The notes: generated by a model not told the origin, from the letters alone. 64,000 bases of DNA from Lottia gigantea (GCF_000327385.1 NW_008710725.1:418683-482682); one strand, 5' to 3'; shown: positions 35,811 to 48,605, counted from the stretch's first letter. Numbers and translations: made by a program.

Positions 35811-36077
35811 TAACCTCGAAATCAATAATGGCGAAATGGTAAAGCCCCTACTTTTGACCAAAGTATAGACAAATGACCTAACGCGACAATCTTATTTTCC
35901 GCTCTGTAAATAAATTGTTGTCTAGAAAAAGACTTAATAACCTTTTAAATCACTAACTGGCCCAATACCCACAGACCAGTTTTGGGGCGAATACGAAATA
36001 TTGACGTAATCCTCAATAATAAACAAGATCCTTATTAATTCTACTCATCATTATCAACATCTTTTTCTCTACTTCAG

Positions 36078-36232
36078 GCTCCATCGCCAATATTGGAGGA
36101 TCGTCTTATAAATGTCGAGATGGGTCTCTACCAGAGAACGACGTGAAAATAATTGCTGGAGTGCTCGGGGCCCCGTCTAGTGTCACTTCTATTCAAGTGG
36201 CTAATCTATTAAAGCTGTTTGCAATCCCCCAG
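36078..36232 (+). CDS. Metabotropic-glutamate-receptor-like class C GPCR, exon 2
   Basis: The acceptor is CTACTTCAG (36069-36077) and the donor GTAAGA (36233). The 155 bp complete the phase-1 codon and end in phase 0. It encodes residues 140-191. YKCRDGS places Cys152 where group II receptors have CPDGS, the loop cysteine that forms the inter-subunit disulfide of mGluR dimers. VKIIAGVLGAPSSVTSIQVA and NLLKLFAIPQ are the conserved glycine-serine pocket loop and following helix. Ser174 aligns with mGlu2 Ser145, which contacts the amino-acid part of the ligand. The exon is recognised by homology and splice sites; it has no start codon of its own. Confidence 0.93.
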
Positions 36233-37269
36233 GTAAGACAAATTTTCCTATTACCCTTCATTTATCTCCCAATTAACGTAATACTTTTATATAACTATTA
36301 AAGCAATCTGTTCCAGGAAATTAGGTATTAAAGTAACAGTAAAGTAACTTAAGGGATTTCGATATGAAGTTAGTACGTCACTGTACAGCCACTATGTAGG
36401 ACAGATGCACTACTTACAGGGTTTGATTCGAGACTTGAAAATATGTAAATAGTCTTCAGAAGTACTACAAATGTACGAAAATGGTATACATGTAATTCCT
36501 TCGAAAATATCTTAAACTATGAATTTTACTCACTTTTTGTATATTTCTCTTTTCTATATATCACAGAGTATCTAAAAATGACGAGTCGTCATTTTAACAT
36601 TAAAACGTGGATAATTCTGGACAATCGTGGATTTGAAGGCTCAAATTTCGAAGATTAGCTGTGAACACTATTACTGATTGACTTAGCTAAAAAAGATTTC
36701 CGTTTCCGAGACTAAGATATGATTGGTCAACAAGAATGCCGCATCTGTCCCTTTAAGCAATGCTTCCATGGAAATTAAGTATTACAGTTGATACATGAAA
36801 CTTTTGTTAGTCAGTATGTTCAAAATGCCAACTTACAGCATGGCTCGTGATTAAACAACCACATTCAGTAAGAAACAAATTTGCAGCATTCCATTGACTA
36901 CTTTTTGAATACCAGTTAATAAATCAATATGAAAATGTTCTAAAAAGCATAGTGTGTAGGCATAGCATATATATCATATCATACCGTGAAGTAATCCTTA
37001 CAAACTTATATCTACCTATGGGAAAGTATGGCTATACGTGTTAAGTAACGTGTCAAAAAATATCGCACGAAGTAATGACTTTAAAACCGTGTATTTATAC
37101 CTCCATTAAAGCTGAAAGATATCATTGTCTTGTGTTATTAAAAATGATTCAGAAATTGACGTTCAGACAAAGTAATTATCTCGATATACAACAAGCTTGT
37201 CTTTTACAGGAAAACAGTGTTTATAGGAAAATTACACGTCTGACACGGCTAGGTTATTACCACAAATAG

Positions 37270-37905
37270 ATTATCATAGATTCAACATAAGCTGTATCGA
37301 GATTCCAAATAAGATATAATAGTTTCAAATAGCAGTTTCAAATAATCATAGTTTCAAATAGATTATCATAGTTTCAAAAAGGTTATCATAGTTTCAAATA
37401 TATTATCATAGTTTCAAATATATTATCATAGTTTCAAATAGATTATCATAGTTTCAAATATGTCATCATGGTTTCAAATAGGCTATCATAGTTTCAAATA
37501 TGTCATCATGGTTTCAAATAGGCTATCATAGTTTCAAATAGATCATCATGGTTTCAAATAGGCTATCATAGTTTCAAATAGATCATCATGGTTTCAAATA
37601 GGCTATCATAGTTTCAAATATGTCATCATGGTTTCAAATAGGCTATCATAGTTTCAAATAGATCATCATGGTTTCAAATAGGCTATCATAGTTTCAAATA
37701 GATCATCATGGTTTCAAATAGGCTATCATAGTTTCAAATATGTCATCATGGTTTCAAATAGGCTATCATAGTTTCAAATATGTCATCATGGTTTCAAATA
37801 GCCTATCATAGTTTCAAATATGTCATCGTGGTTTCAAATAGGCTATCATAGTGTCTAGATTACCATGGTTTCAAATAGATTATCATAGTTTCAAATAGGA
37901 TATGT
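37270..37905 (+). repeat. 20-bp tandem repeat, about 30 copies, with 40-bp higher-order unit
   Basis: Units of GCTATCATAGTTTCAAATAG alternate with GTCATCATGGTTTCAAATAG, so a 40-bp dimer is the recent amplification unit in the middle of the array. Both edges are more diverged. Confidence 0.92.
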
Positions 37906-38209
37906 TGTGATAAAAGTGCTAAATGATGTCAAGTTATTAGACGGAATTCGTTATATCTTTACATTGAGAAGTTCCATTTACTTACCCTATTGTATCTACC
38001 ATGAAGGAGGGTGTCACTTTACGTTTTTGTGTCGACTTTTATTTTTTGAATAATCCATTTTGTGGAGATTGTGACTTTTGTGCATTCAACAAGTAACAAG
38101 GTTGTAGATACGGTATTATGCAAACAATTGTTGATACTAAACTAGACTTTTAAAACGGTTACCATCAACTTTGTGTATTACACTAATAATCATACACGTA
38201 TGCTGACTC

Positions 38210-38375
38210 TTCTGGACACTTGATACCACTTTTCATTAATAAACTTTTTACTCTCTTATGATTGATATACTTTCTCAGGTGAAAAGTTCATTAGCTGTTA
38301 CCAATGTTTTGCCAATTCGTTTGCCAATTGGTTTCATTCATTTCATGCGGATTGGATTTGGTTTATTTATTAATA
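38210..38375 (+). repeat. Dispersed repeat with CAGGTGAAAAGTTCATTAGC core, longest copy
   Basis: GGACACTTGATACCACTTTT, CTTATGATTGATATACTTTC, AGGTGAAAAGTTCATTAGCT, TACCAATGTTTTGCC, GGTTTATTTATTAATAA. It covers the parts seen separately at 967, 14460, 15000 and 23635. Confidence 0.7.
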
Positions 38376-38974
38376 ATATTATTTCTATACCCTGCGAATG
38401 TGAATTACAACTCTGATCTCCATTCATATCAGGAGAGTTCATAAAAGTACTGATACATCTGGTTTCTGACTAAGGTTGACGAATAAGATTGGTCTCTGTT
38501 GCCCCTACCATTATATCGTATCTGTCAGAGCCGTATGTCCAAGTTCTATACGGATAATTATGTAGCTAGCTCCCGAACAGATACTTCATCAAGTAAATTA
38601 TATATTAGCCGTTTTGTCGTCTAGCCGTACCGTATTATCTGTCATACAAATAGAGAATATTTCATTTCCTTTCACTATGAAACACTCGACAATACCTCCA
38701 AAACACGCTTCAATACTCAATTTTCTAGTTGACAACTGGTGAAAATTTAATATGGTGTGACATAAAACCAATTTCGACGGACGTGGAACGACATGAAATG
38801 AGATTAGTCTGGACGGCTCTAATACCTCAATTTTCGGTGTCCAAGACAGCTTACCAAATTTCTGTTGATTAAGTTAATATGTTCTTACTATCTGGGCCTT
38901 AAAGATGGTAAACATCCCACTTTTGTAATTTGAGAGAACTATTTTACTCTGTATCGGAAAATAAAATGAAATTC

Positions 38975-40090
38975 GGGGAAGGAGATCTTTGGCTCTCCCA
39001 AAGGTACAGGTCTACAGGTCTTCCCATCCCAAAAATTGACCCCCTCCCCCCTGAAAACAAATTTGACAACCGACTTATTTCATTACTGCAACTAAACACC
39101 ATACAACAATTCCCCATCGGATATATTACTTGCCCCTTCTAATATATTACTTATCCCTCCCCTAATATATTACTTGCCCCTCCAGATATACTACTTGCCC
39201 CTTCAAATATATTACTTGCCCCTTCAAATATATTACTTGCCCCTTCAAATATATTACTTGCCCCTCCAAATATATTACTTGTCCCTCCAGATATACTACT
39301 TGCCCCTTCAAATATATTACTTGCCCCTTCAAATATATTACTTGCCCCTCCAAATATATTACTTGTCCCTCCAGATATACTACTTGCCCCTTCAAATATA
39401 TTACTTGTCCCTCCAGATATACTACTTGCCCCTCCAGATATACTACTTGCCCCTCCCGATATATTACTTGCCCCTTCAAATATATTACTTGTCCCTCCAG
39501 ATATACTACTTGCCCCTCCAGATATACTACTTGCCCCTCCAGATATACTACTTGCCCCTTCAAATATACTACTTGCCCCTCCAGATATACTACTTGCCCC
39601 TCCCGATATATTACTTGCCCCTTCAAATATATTACTTGTCCCTCCAGATATACTACTTGCCCCTCCAAATATATTACTTGTCCCTCCAGATATACTACTT
39701 GCCCCTCCAAATATATTACTTGTCCCTCCAGATATACTACTTGCCCCTTCAAATATATTACTTGTCCCTCCAGATATACTACTTGCCCCTCCAGATATAC
39801 TACTTGCCCCTCCCGATATATTACTTGCCCCTTCAAATATATTACTTGTCCCTCCAGATATACTACTTGCCCCTCCAGATATACTACTTGCCCCTCCAGA
39901 TATACTACTTGCCCCTCCAAATATATTACTTGTCCCACCAGATATACTACTTGTCCCTCCAGATATACTACTTGCCCCTCCAAAATATATTACTTGTCGC
40001 TCCAGATATATTACTTGCACCTCCAGATATACTACTTGCCCCTCCAGATATACTACTTGCCCCTCGGAATAATCAAGTCCAGCTACGGGC
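38975..40090 (+). repeat. 21-bp tandem array (~44 copies) with conserved flanks
   Basis: The monomer is GATATATTACTTGCCCCTCC plus A, from ~39120 to 40067. All three plus frames and two minus frames stay open because 21 is 7 codons. The left flank (CCCCCTGAAAACAAATTTGA, CAACCGAC, GCAACTAAACACCATA) and right flank (AATCAAGTCCAGCTACGGG) recur around the smaller arrays at 47200-47795 and, inverted, 46320-46445. The array is therefore inside a dispersed element. Confidence 0.92.
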
Positions 40091-40539
40091 CTGTATGCCT
40101 TCCTCAAACAATTTGTATGTATTACGGGTCACCTCTTCTAAACAGTAAGTAAGGTGCGCTGTGATCAGAGGAATATCTTATTACCTGTGTAAATTATAAA
40201 TAAATAATTAACGGACGTTTCCTAGACGGCCAACGGAGAGGTAATTTTCACAATTTTCTTTCGCACGATGTCTTTTGATGTTTTGAAAGAGCTCATTCAA
40301 CTCAATTCATTATGTTTTGATAGAGTTCATTTTGTAATGATACATAATGATTTTGTATGTGTGATTTTCCGAGCCATTAAACCTTCATTCTCTTCCCGAA
40401 TATTTGATTACGACCTATTAGTACTGGTACAAGAGACTGACCCAGCACTAGAACAGAAGGTAACGTCTTAATTTGGGGAAGAATGAGGCTTATCATTTGA
40501 TAGTGGAATGGAAAAGGGTGTAAGGTTCAGTGGCGTTTC

Positions 40540-40830
40540 TATGGGGGAGCCTCAGGTTGTAAGGCGGGAAATAGCCTTAGGTTGTCAGGCTGGAAATGAC
40601 CTTAGGTTGTTAGGCGGGAAATGACCTTAAGATGTCAGACGGGAAATGACCTCAGGTTGTAAGGCGGGAAATGGCCTCAGGTTGTAAGGCGGGAAATGTC
40701 CTTAGGTTGTCAGGCGGGAAATGGCCCCAGGTTGTCAGGCGGGAAATGGCCTTAGGCTGTCAGGCGGGAAATAACCTTACTTTGTAAGGCGGGAAATGGA
40801 CTAAGGTTGTCAGGCGAAAAATGGCTTAAA
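40540..40830 (+). repeat. 25-bp tandem repeat, about 11 copies
   Basis: The unit is AGGTTGTCAGGCGGGAAATG plus GCCTT; AGGTTGT starts at 40554, 40579 and 40604. It is GC-richer than its surroundings. Confidence 0.9.
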
Positions 40831-42589
40831 TTTGACAGGAATTATCATGGGTAACAGAGGGGGTAAATGACACATGCTTGTCAGTTGGAGAAATACAGGA
40901 CAGGGCAGAGGCTTTCAAAGACGCAAGGAACACAAACATGGTTAAGAATGGGTACAAAGTCTTCACTGGGTACCCTGTGGTATCAACTTTATTGAATAAA
41001 ATAGTGAGAGTCGTGGCATCAGATGAATTCATATAGCCAGGCAAGAATAGGTTTAACTAAATTTAGATTGACATGTACTCGAACTGATACAAAGTAACCT
41101 TTGAAATGCGAAACATCAGTCGTTAAAACCTTGATGGTGAAATTGCTATTTTAAATGGAAAATGGCCTGCAGTATGGATATAGTTTCAAAGGAAATCTAA
41201 TATTGCTCATAGAATGATAATCTGTTAATTGTTTTTTTAAGTCCTGATTTGCCTTAAGCATAATTTAGGTCAAAATGACACATTTTGAAAAAAATATTAA
41301 TCGCAGTTAAACTATGCAATGAACAGCAATCACTGATCTGCGTGGGTCTTTAACGATGCAGTGTCATTGTAACGGAGCGTGCTAAACTATACACAATCAA
41401 ACTGTGACTATATTCTTGATTGACACCTCTCTCTCCTTCATTTTTTATTCATTGGAAAACGATAGAATAGCAGGATTCCGTTCTATTTTAAGTGCCAAGT
41501 CGTGTTTAAAGTCAGTTTTATTAGACACACTGATTCAAGACCATTGTTATGTAGAATTGCTGATTTTTCCAAATAATCGTCGCTATACAGAAATGTTTTG
41601 TTTAGGCTGGAGATGACAATAACATATTTACGCGATATGTACACGCTGAATGAGCAAATGAGTTTTACTTCCTACTTTTCTACTGCAATATAATTTTAAA
41701 TTTGGCTAAATATTTCGTTCATTACAAAAATTTCTCACGTAAATTTAGACGCTACTTTCATTTTACTTTGTTCACGTTGGAACGGCACTTGATTCTGTCT
41801 TGGATTGTATTGAAACAAGTAACTACAGGGTCGCGTCGTCTTATTTTAATCTTTTAAATATTAGACATTCTTGCTAGCCGAGTTCGTCATTGTGTGATTA
41901 TATTAGCTCAATAAGACTCTATATTTGTTATTCGTGGGGAAATTACCGAGTCAGTGCGAGGGCACCAGTTTCTATAACCTTCAAATATACACGATCCTTT
42001 CATTATAGCTTAGCCACGGTGGTGGGTAATTCGTATAAACTTATAATTCTGCTGGTGGACAATCTGCCCCAAGGCCGAACATCCAAGTCTTAAAGTACAG
42101 ACCAATAGGCTAGCCGTAGGAACTTCCCAGTAAATCGGAGTACATGTACCATGCATTTGTTACCCCTTTTAGAGAATCCACATGCATAATAATGTTACTT
42201 TTTCCTACAAATGTTTTTAAGATATGGTAGACAAACTTGAAACTTATTGCAATATCAAAAATGAACTCGACACTCCTTTATTGCTGAGCTTGCTCGAGAT
42301 TCAATTTAATTTAACTTTAGCAATTAAGGCAGCCAATAACATGTCTCCATTCTTACGAAATCCACAATTCCGTTCTGCACAAATTAAAAACCAGCAGTTT
42401 AGCACGTTGTTGCTAATTCTGTGAAGTCCTACATCCATTTATATCAACTAGTGCTACTGTTTAATAAGATAACGAATATAACGAACCAAAGCTCCACGTA
42501 GAGAATCTACATTATGAAACTGCAGAACAATCGTTAACGAATCACCCCATGCTTACACCGGATTGAATGCAAATGAATTCATTAGTCGT

Positions 42590-42675
42590 CCACGATTATG
42601 AGTTTTATGTCCTACTGTTCTGCACCTTATTGAGCTAATGAAGATTGACAACACCATGCAGTGTGCAATGAGATA
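42590..42675 (-). repeat. SINE 3' tail fragment
   Basis: GAGTTTTATGTCCTACTGTT, CTGCACCTTATTGAGCTAAT and TGCAGTGTGCAATGAG are the inverted tail and adjacent core, as at 55640 and 56755. Confidence 0.7.
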
Positions 42676-42819
42676 AGCTGTGACCAGTGCAAGACACCTA
42701 CACGTTTACTCCTTTCGGGATAATTTTTTGTCTATTTTCAACAAAACAAAACAAGATCAGTTTCAAACAATATATTGGAAACACTCTGGTTCAACTGGGT
42801 CAATATGGTTGTGTCCTTT

Positions 42820-43715
42820 CGTCATATGTTATTCTGTTGGGTCACCAAGTAATTCATTATGGTTGTTGTCGTTTTATAAACGAGATAAATAAGCTTGTGA
42901 GAATAGCTCTCGTTCTGTTGGGTCACCAAGTAATTCATTATGGTTGTTGTCGTTTTATAAAACAGATACATAAGCTTGTGAGAATAGCTCCCGTTCTGTT
43001 GGGTCACCAAGTAATTCAATATGGTTGTTGTCGTTTTATAAAACAGATACATAAGCCTGTGAGAATAGCTCCCGTTCTGTTGGGTCACCAAGTAATTCAA
43101 TATGGTTGTTGTCGTTTTAAAAAACAGATAAATAAGCTTGTGAGAATAGCTCCCGTTCTGTTGGGTCACCAAGTAATTCAATATGGTTGTTGTCGTTTTA
43201 TAAAACAGATACATAAGCCTGTGAGAATAGCTCCCGTTCTGTTGGGTCACCAAGTAATTCAATATGGTTGTTGTCGTTTTAAAAAACAGATAAATAAGCT
43301 TGTGAGAATAGCTCCCGTTCTGTTGGGTCACAAAGTAATTCAATATGGTTGTTGTCGTTTTATAAAACAGATACATAAGCCTGTGAGAATAGCTCCCGTT
43401 CTGTTGGGTCACAAAGTAATTCAATATGGTTGTTGTCGTTTTATAAAACAGATACATAAGCCTGTGAGAATAGCTCCCGTTCTGTTGGGTCATCAAGTAA
43501 TTCAATATGGTTGTTGTCGTTTTATAAAAGAGATACATAAGCTTGTGAGAATAGCTCCCGTTCTGTTGGGTAACCAAGTAATTCAATATGGTTGTTGTCG
43601 TTTTATAAAACAGATAAATAAGCTCGTGAGAATAGCTCCCGTTCTGTTGGGTAACCAAGTAATTCAATATGGTTGTTGTCGTTTTATAAAAGAGATAAAT
43701 AAGCTCGTGTGACTA
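42820..43715 (+). repeat. 81-bp tandem repeat, about 11 copies
   Basis: GTCACCAAGTAATTCAATAT, GGTTGTTGTCGTTTTATAAA, ACAGATACATAAGCTTGTGA, GAATAGCTCCCGTTCTGTTG, G. GTCACC starts at 42841, 42922 and 43003. The 27-codon period leaves a 341-residue plus frame and a 281-residue minus frame open. Alternating TATAAAACAG and AAAAAACAG variants suggest a 162-bp dimer stage in the centre. Not treated as coding. Confidence 0.93.
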
Positions 43716-44149
43716 GAATAACACATGAATTAGAAACAAATATCTTGCCAGAAATTGTCAACTAGGCTATTATTTTCCGCTGCGGGTCGATTGAAAATTG
43801 ATCCTGTAACAAGCTCTAGCAGTAGAAAATATCGTGTAAAAGACATTCTCAAATTGAGATATATGTCCATTAGAAGACATGTGAAGATCAATATCGGTCT
43901 CAATCTTAAAACAAGGATGTAATCCCAATTTGAAGAAAGTCACTGCAACATCTTGTGTGTCTTTATTGGCTTCCTGAAAGGTAGTTCGAGTTTGTGATAT
44001 CAATACCATTGATCTAAAAAGCTGAAAATACCAATTTAAGAAAGTCACTGCAACGATTGTTTCTCATTACTGGCTACATAAAAGATGTAAGGTGCCGATA
44101 CTCTGGTGGGCTCAACCAACGAGCTTTTGAGCTGTAATTAGAACAGCAC

Positions 44150-44905
44150 TGAGCCAATCAACTAAACCAAAAAGCTTCTCAGCTGTTCTTAACCAATAAG
44201 CTCTCCAGCTGTTCTTAACCAATAAGCTCTTCAGCTGTTCTTAACCAATAAGCTTCTCGGCTGTTCTAAACCAATAAGCTGTTCTTAACCAAAAAGCTTT
44301 TCAGTTGTTCTTAACCAATAAGCTTTTCAGTTGTTCTTAACCAATAAGCTCTCCAGCTGTTCTTATCCAATAAGCTCTTCAGCTGTTCTTAACCAATAAG
44401 CTTCAAGGCTGTTCTAAACCAATAAGCTCTCCAGCTGTTCTTAACCAATAAGCTCTTAAGCTGTTCTTAACCAATAAGCTCTCCAGCTGTTCTTAACCAA
44501 TAAGCTCTACAGCTGTTCTTAATAAATAAGCTCTTCAGTTATTCTTAATCAATAAACTTCTCAGCAGTTCTTAACCAATAAGCTCTCCAGCTGTTCTTAA
44601 CCAATAAGCTCTTCAGCTGTTTTTAACCAATAAGCTTTTCAGCTATTCTTAACCAGAAAGCTCTTCAGCTGTTCTTAACCAATAAGCTCTCCAGCTGTTC
44701 TTAACCAATAAGCTCTCCAGCTGTTATTAACCAATGAGCTCTCCAGCCGTTCTTAACCAAAAAGCTTTTCAGCTGTTCTTAACTAATAAGCTCTTTAACT
44801 GTTCTTAACCAATAAGCTCTCCAGCTGTTCTTAATCAATAAGCTTCTCTGCTGTTCTTAATCAATAAGCTCTTCGGCTGTTCTTAATCAATAAGCTCTTC
44901 CTCAG
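44150..44905 (+). repeat. 26-bp tandem repeat, about 28 copies
   Basis: The unit is AACCAATAAGCTCTTCAGCT plus GTTCTT, with CAGCTG and CCAAT in most copies. More degraded CCAATGAG-type units trail to ~45210. Confidence 0.92.
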
Positions 44906-45724
44906 CTCTGAATTAATCCAACCAGCGTATTGTTGCTCAAGCCAAGAAGCCAATGAGCTTTTCAACTGAACTAAACACATGAGATTTTAACATGTGCGCT
45001 TTTCGTCTGTTCTAACCAATGAGTTTTTAAGCTATGCAAAATCAATGAACTACTGCTCAATTACTACTCAAAAGGCGAACCAATAATCTTTTTAGCTTCA
45101 TCTGCTCTGCTGCACTACACCAATGAACTACTGATTGAATGCTATAGAATACCAAGAAATGAACTTAAGAGGGCCAATACGTAGTTCAATAATAATACCA
45201 ATTGAACTGAACTCAGCCAATCGCATTTGTGATAAATCTGGCCCAATTTTTATGAACTTGTGAATTAAGTCGAGGGGGTAAAAAAAATAGTTGATATTTC
45301 AATCTCAAATAACAGGAAATACAAATTGACAAATTGATTGATATTGGTCGAATTAAATAATGTAGGATTTCGCAGAATGAGAAACTCGCCTCCAGGCCTC
45401 CGTTACACAAGATGATAAATGGTTTGAAACCTCATTATCTTCGATTGCTCAAGGATTAACGAAGATTATTTAAGTTTTTAAAGATACTTTTTATCCGTTG
45501 TAAAAGTGAATTTTTGTCAATCACTACCAACCCCACGCAGCGATTATCTGCGGATTCCTACTGTTAAATCCGGAATTAATTCTCCACTTCCAGCAACCTA
45601 AGTTGAAGGTTAGCTGGTGTAGAAAAAGAAATGAGTTTGATTCTGTGTAGATGGTCAACGTCAAATGGGCGAAATTTTATTGCATAATTAAGGTGTTATC
45701 TTTTTGATATAGCGGTCAAGATTT

Positions 45725-45900
45725 CTAACGCTACAAAAGAGCAGCTCGTTCAGTACACAAAACAATAAACACACTACATAAATTTACAGCAGAGAGACTC
45801 GTTCAGTAGACAAAACAATAAAAACACTACGTAACGTTATAACAGAGTGACTCGTTCAGTAGACAAAACAATACGACACGTTAAAACAGAGCGACATGTA
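45725..45900 (+). repeat. 52/53-bp repeat family, about 3 copies
   Basis: AGAGTGACTCGTTCAGTAGA, CAAAACAATAAAAACACTAC and GTAACGTTATAAC, as at 17400-18010. Confidence 0.85.
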
Positions 45901-46319
45901 TTCTATACGTTGGTCGTTCGAACGATATAGAGCCGCAAAAAGTAATTTAATAAACTCTCTACCCTAGGCGATATGGTAGGCGGTAATTGGAAATATAAAT
46001 AATGAAACTGACGTTTGCTTGCCATCTAAATCAGATCTAAAAAGTGACTCTAAAGAGATTTCTTATTCCATTTACGACCATTTACTGATCCACATTTCGA
46101 TCTAAAAATTCTGTCAGTGAATTAATATTTCTTAATAATATTTTTTCCATAGGTTGGCATTTTCATCAACCCGAAGACAATCTATAACTTTCAGTGCTAT
46201 TTTGAAGATGATATTTCAATTTAAACAAAAATGAATGGTCTAGTTTTCTCCAAGACCATTGTGGTCGAACAGTAGTTTATGCAAACTTATTCAAGTTTAT
46301 GCAAAGCCATGTAAAGTCA

Positions 46320-46445
46320 GCCCGTAGTCAGACTTGATTGTTAGGAGGGGCAAGTAATATATAAGGAGGGACAAGTAATATATACGGAGGGGGAAGGGTG
46401 TATGGTGAATTGGTCGCTTGTCAGAATTTTTTCAGGTTGTTGGGG
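46320..46445 (-). repeat. Minimal copy of the 21-bp-array element (2 monomers)
   Basis: The minus strand reads GACCAATTCACCATACACCC, about two GTATATATTACTTGTCCCTC-type monomers, then CTAACAATCAAGTCTGACTA and CGGG. Flanks match 38975-40090 and 47200-47795, so this may be the state before expansion. Confidence 0.8.
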
Positions 46446-47199
46446 GAAATAGCTACATGCCTGTGTATATAAAATCCAAGCTGGAACAATTATACTGGAC
46501 ATTGTAGTTTGGTAAATTCTTACCTTCAGTCGTATATTAATAACAACAGAGTTCAGTACTTCAATATTAGAGCAGGCGTCATATCACAGCTTCGTTAGTC
46601 TAGTAGACATTTCATTGAAGTGCACGTGCTTTCATTTATAAAACGTAACTAAAGGTAGGAAAGACTATAGTGTAAAACGTAATCAAAACGAAAGTGTAAC
46701 CATTGTAAGGAAACTGAATATTACAATAATTCGAACTGATGGCCTATTTTTTTAATTTTGTATTGTATTGCCTGTCTCATTTTGAGAAAAACGTAAATTT
46801 CGCTTCCTAAAGTTTTGCCTTGTTGTGTAATTGAGTAATTGTATGACACTGATGTAGTGTTTTTAAATTAATAATCTAATCAACAGACTTGCGTTAAACA
46901 AACATAATCTACTCTAAAACCGTTTCTAATTTTTTATGTTTAATTGAAACACGATAATAACCCGTCGTGTCAATATATTTACGATGTTTACATAATGTTT
47001 AGTGTAAATTTATTAGGTTTCAATAATGAAGTAGACATTACAAAAGAAATTGAGTTTTACTTTTATGTGCTGTACACCGGGCTAAAGAAGATATCAATCC
47101 GGATAACTTTGCGACCAAATTACCTCATAGATGCCCTTCCTCTCCAAAAAGAATCGATTGCCCCTCTGAAAAAAAAGGATTGCCTCTCATGATAATTTT

Positions 47200-47795
47200 T
47201 GTGGCAACCGACCAATTCCTTTACTACAACTAAACACCATATACTCCGGATGTATTACTTGCCCCTCCAGATATATTACTTACCCCTCAAGATATATTAC
47301 TTGCCCCTTCAGATATATTACTTGCTCCTCCAGATATATTACTTGTCCCTCCGGATATATTACATGCCCTTCCGGATATATCAATTGCCCTCCAGATATA
47401 TTACTTGCCCCTTCAGATATATTACTTGCCCTTCCAGATATATTACTTGCCCCTCCAGATATATAACTTGCCCCTCCAGATATATTACTTGTCCCTCCAG
47501 ATATATTACTTGCCCCTCCAGATATATTACTTGCCCTTCCAGATATATTACTTGCCCCTCCAGATATATAACTTGCCCCTCCAGATATATTACTTGCCCC
47601 TCCAGATATATTACTTGCCCTTCCAGATATATGACTTGCCCCTCCAGATATACTACTCGCTCATCCAGATATACTACTTGCCCCTCCAGATATACTACTT
47701 GCTCCTCCAGATATACTACTTGCTCCTCCAGATATACTACTCGCTCATCCGGATATATTATTTGCCCCACCAATCAATCAAGTCTGGCTAGGGAC
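47200..47795 (+). repeat. 21-bp tandem array (~25 copies) with conserved flanks
   Basis: The left flank is GCAACCGACCAATTCC, CAACTAAACACCATA; monomers are GATATATTACTTGCCCCTCC plus A; the right flank is AATCAATCAAGTCTGGCTAG. It is the same element as 38975-40090. Confidence 0.92.
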
Positions 47796-48059
47796 CTACT
47801 TGCTGAGTTTGAGAAAAGAAAAAAATATTTCGCTATTACATCAAAATAATTTCGAGAAAACATACTCCTTTTCGCTAAATTGATTTTGGTAGTGATCTGC
47901 AATTTTTAACAAAATATTTGTTTGCCCTTGATCGGTTTTAAAAACAGTATTCATATTTGGGCAGGTGGTTTCTGAAAGTGATTCCACTAATTCCAATTTG
48001 TGTTTCGTGTAGCAGATGGCACAGAAGATCTTACGAACCATTAAAAAGCCTGTTGTTGC

Positions 48060-48360
48060 CTTCTGCAATCGCTTTTCTTTCATCCAATTTAGTTTTCTGG
48101 TATCTGTGGTTTTGTAGCAGATTGTACTGTTGACTAAATAGAAATACAGAAAGTTATGTACAGTTCTTTTAAAATAAAATTATATTTTTCTGCAAAAAAG
48201 TTTTCTTTTAGCCCAATTAACTTTGTGATTTGGTGGTTTTTGTGTCAAAGGATGTTCAATTATAACAAATTTCCTATTTATTTGCAAGATGTTTCCTTCA
48301 AGCCAAATTGATTTAGTTGATAGTTTGTGGTTTTTGTGGCAGATGGCGAAACTGACACAT
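48060..48360 (+). repeat. Weak repeat, 3 diverged units of ~120 bp
   Basis: Units share CAATTTAGTTTTCTGG or CAAATTGATTTAGTTG, then TGTGGTTTTTGTGGCAGATG. Similarity is low. Confidence 0.45.
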
Positions 48361-48489
48361 CGTCAAAACAGCTGACAGAAGTCATAATTGGAATTTCCCT
48401 TTCCTGCTTCCTGCTTCCCACGTTGTTCTGCTAGTTAGGATTGTTAATGACCAAGCAGATGGACATCGTATTATATATATATTGTAACG

Positions 48490-48605
48490 AGGTTTTCTAC
48501 AAATTGTATGTGTATTGGGGACACTGATGGCATCAATTTTTACCATTCAAATTTTCAATCAGATGTCAATGGATCTTGTATTCCACTAAAACTTAGCGTT
48601 ATATG
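48490..48605 (+). repeat. Left arm of the long-inverted-repeat MITE
   Basis: ACGAGGTTTTCTACAAATTG, GACACTGATGGCATCAATTT, CAATCAGATGTCAATGGATC, TCCACTAAAACTTAGCGTTA follow the order of the left arm at 56120-56270. Confidence 0.65.

Larger units (their letters stand above)
9131..36077 (+). other. Receptor intron 1 (26,947 bp), phase 1
   Basis: It runs from GTAAGT at 9131 to CTACTTCAG at 36069-36077. It is packed with tandem arrays and mobile-element fragments, annotated separately. I see no gene in the remaining long stretches: 9640-10940, 11710-14370 (including the N gap), 16465-17400, 18015-18730, 19270-20320, 20420-21370, 21745-22730, 23120-24785 apart from one small repeat at 23635, 25645-28115, 31265-33205, 34565-35370 and 35811-36077. 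Nested genes with short exons cannot be excluded by eye. Confidence 0.85.

Noticed and set aside
37270-37905. CRISPR-like regular array
   Set aside because: Repeats are contiguous with no unique spacers and the DNA is animal; the same holds for the other arrays.
39151-40148. Three overlapping open frames of 270-320 residues across the 21-bp array
   Set aside because: They exist only because the monomer is seven codons without stops in several frames; composition is monotonous and both strands are equally open.
42687-43712. 341-residue open frame
   Set aside because: It is a product of the 81-bp tandem repeat, with a minus-strand counterpart of similar length.
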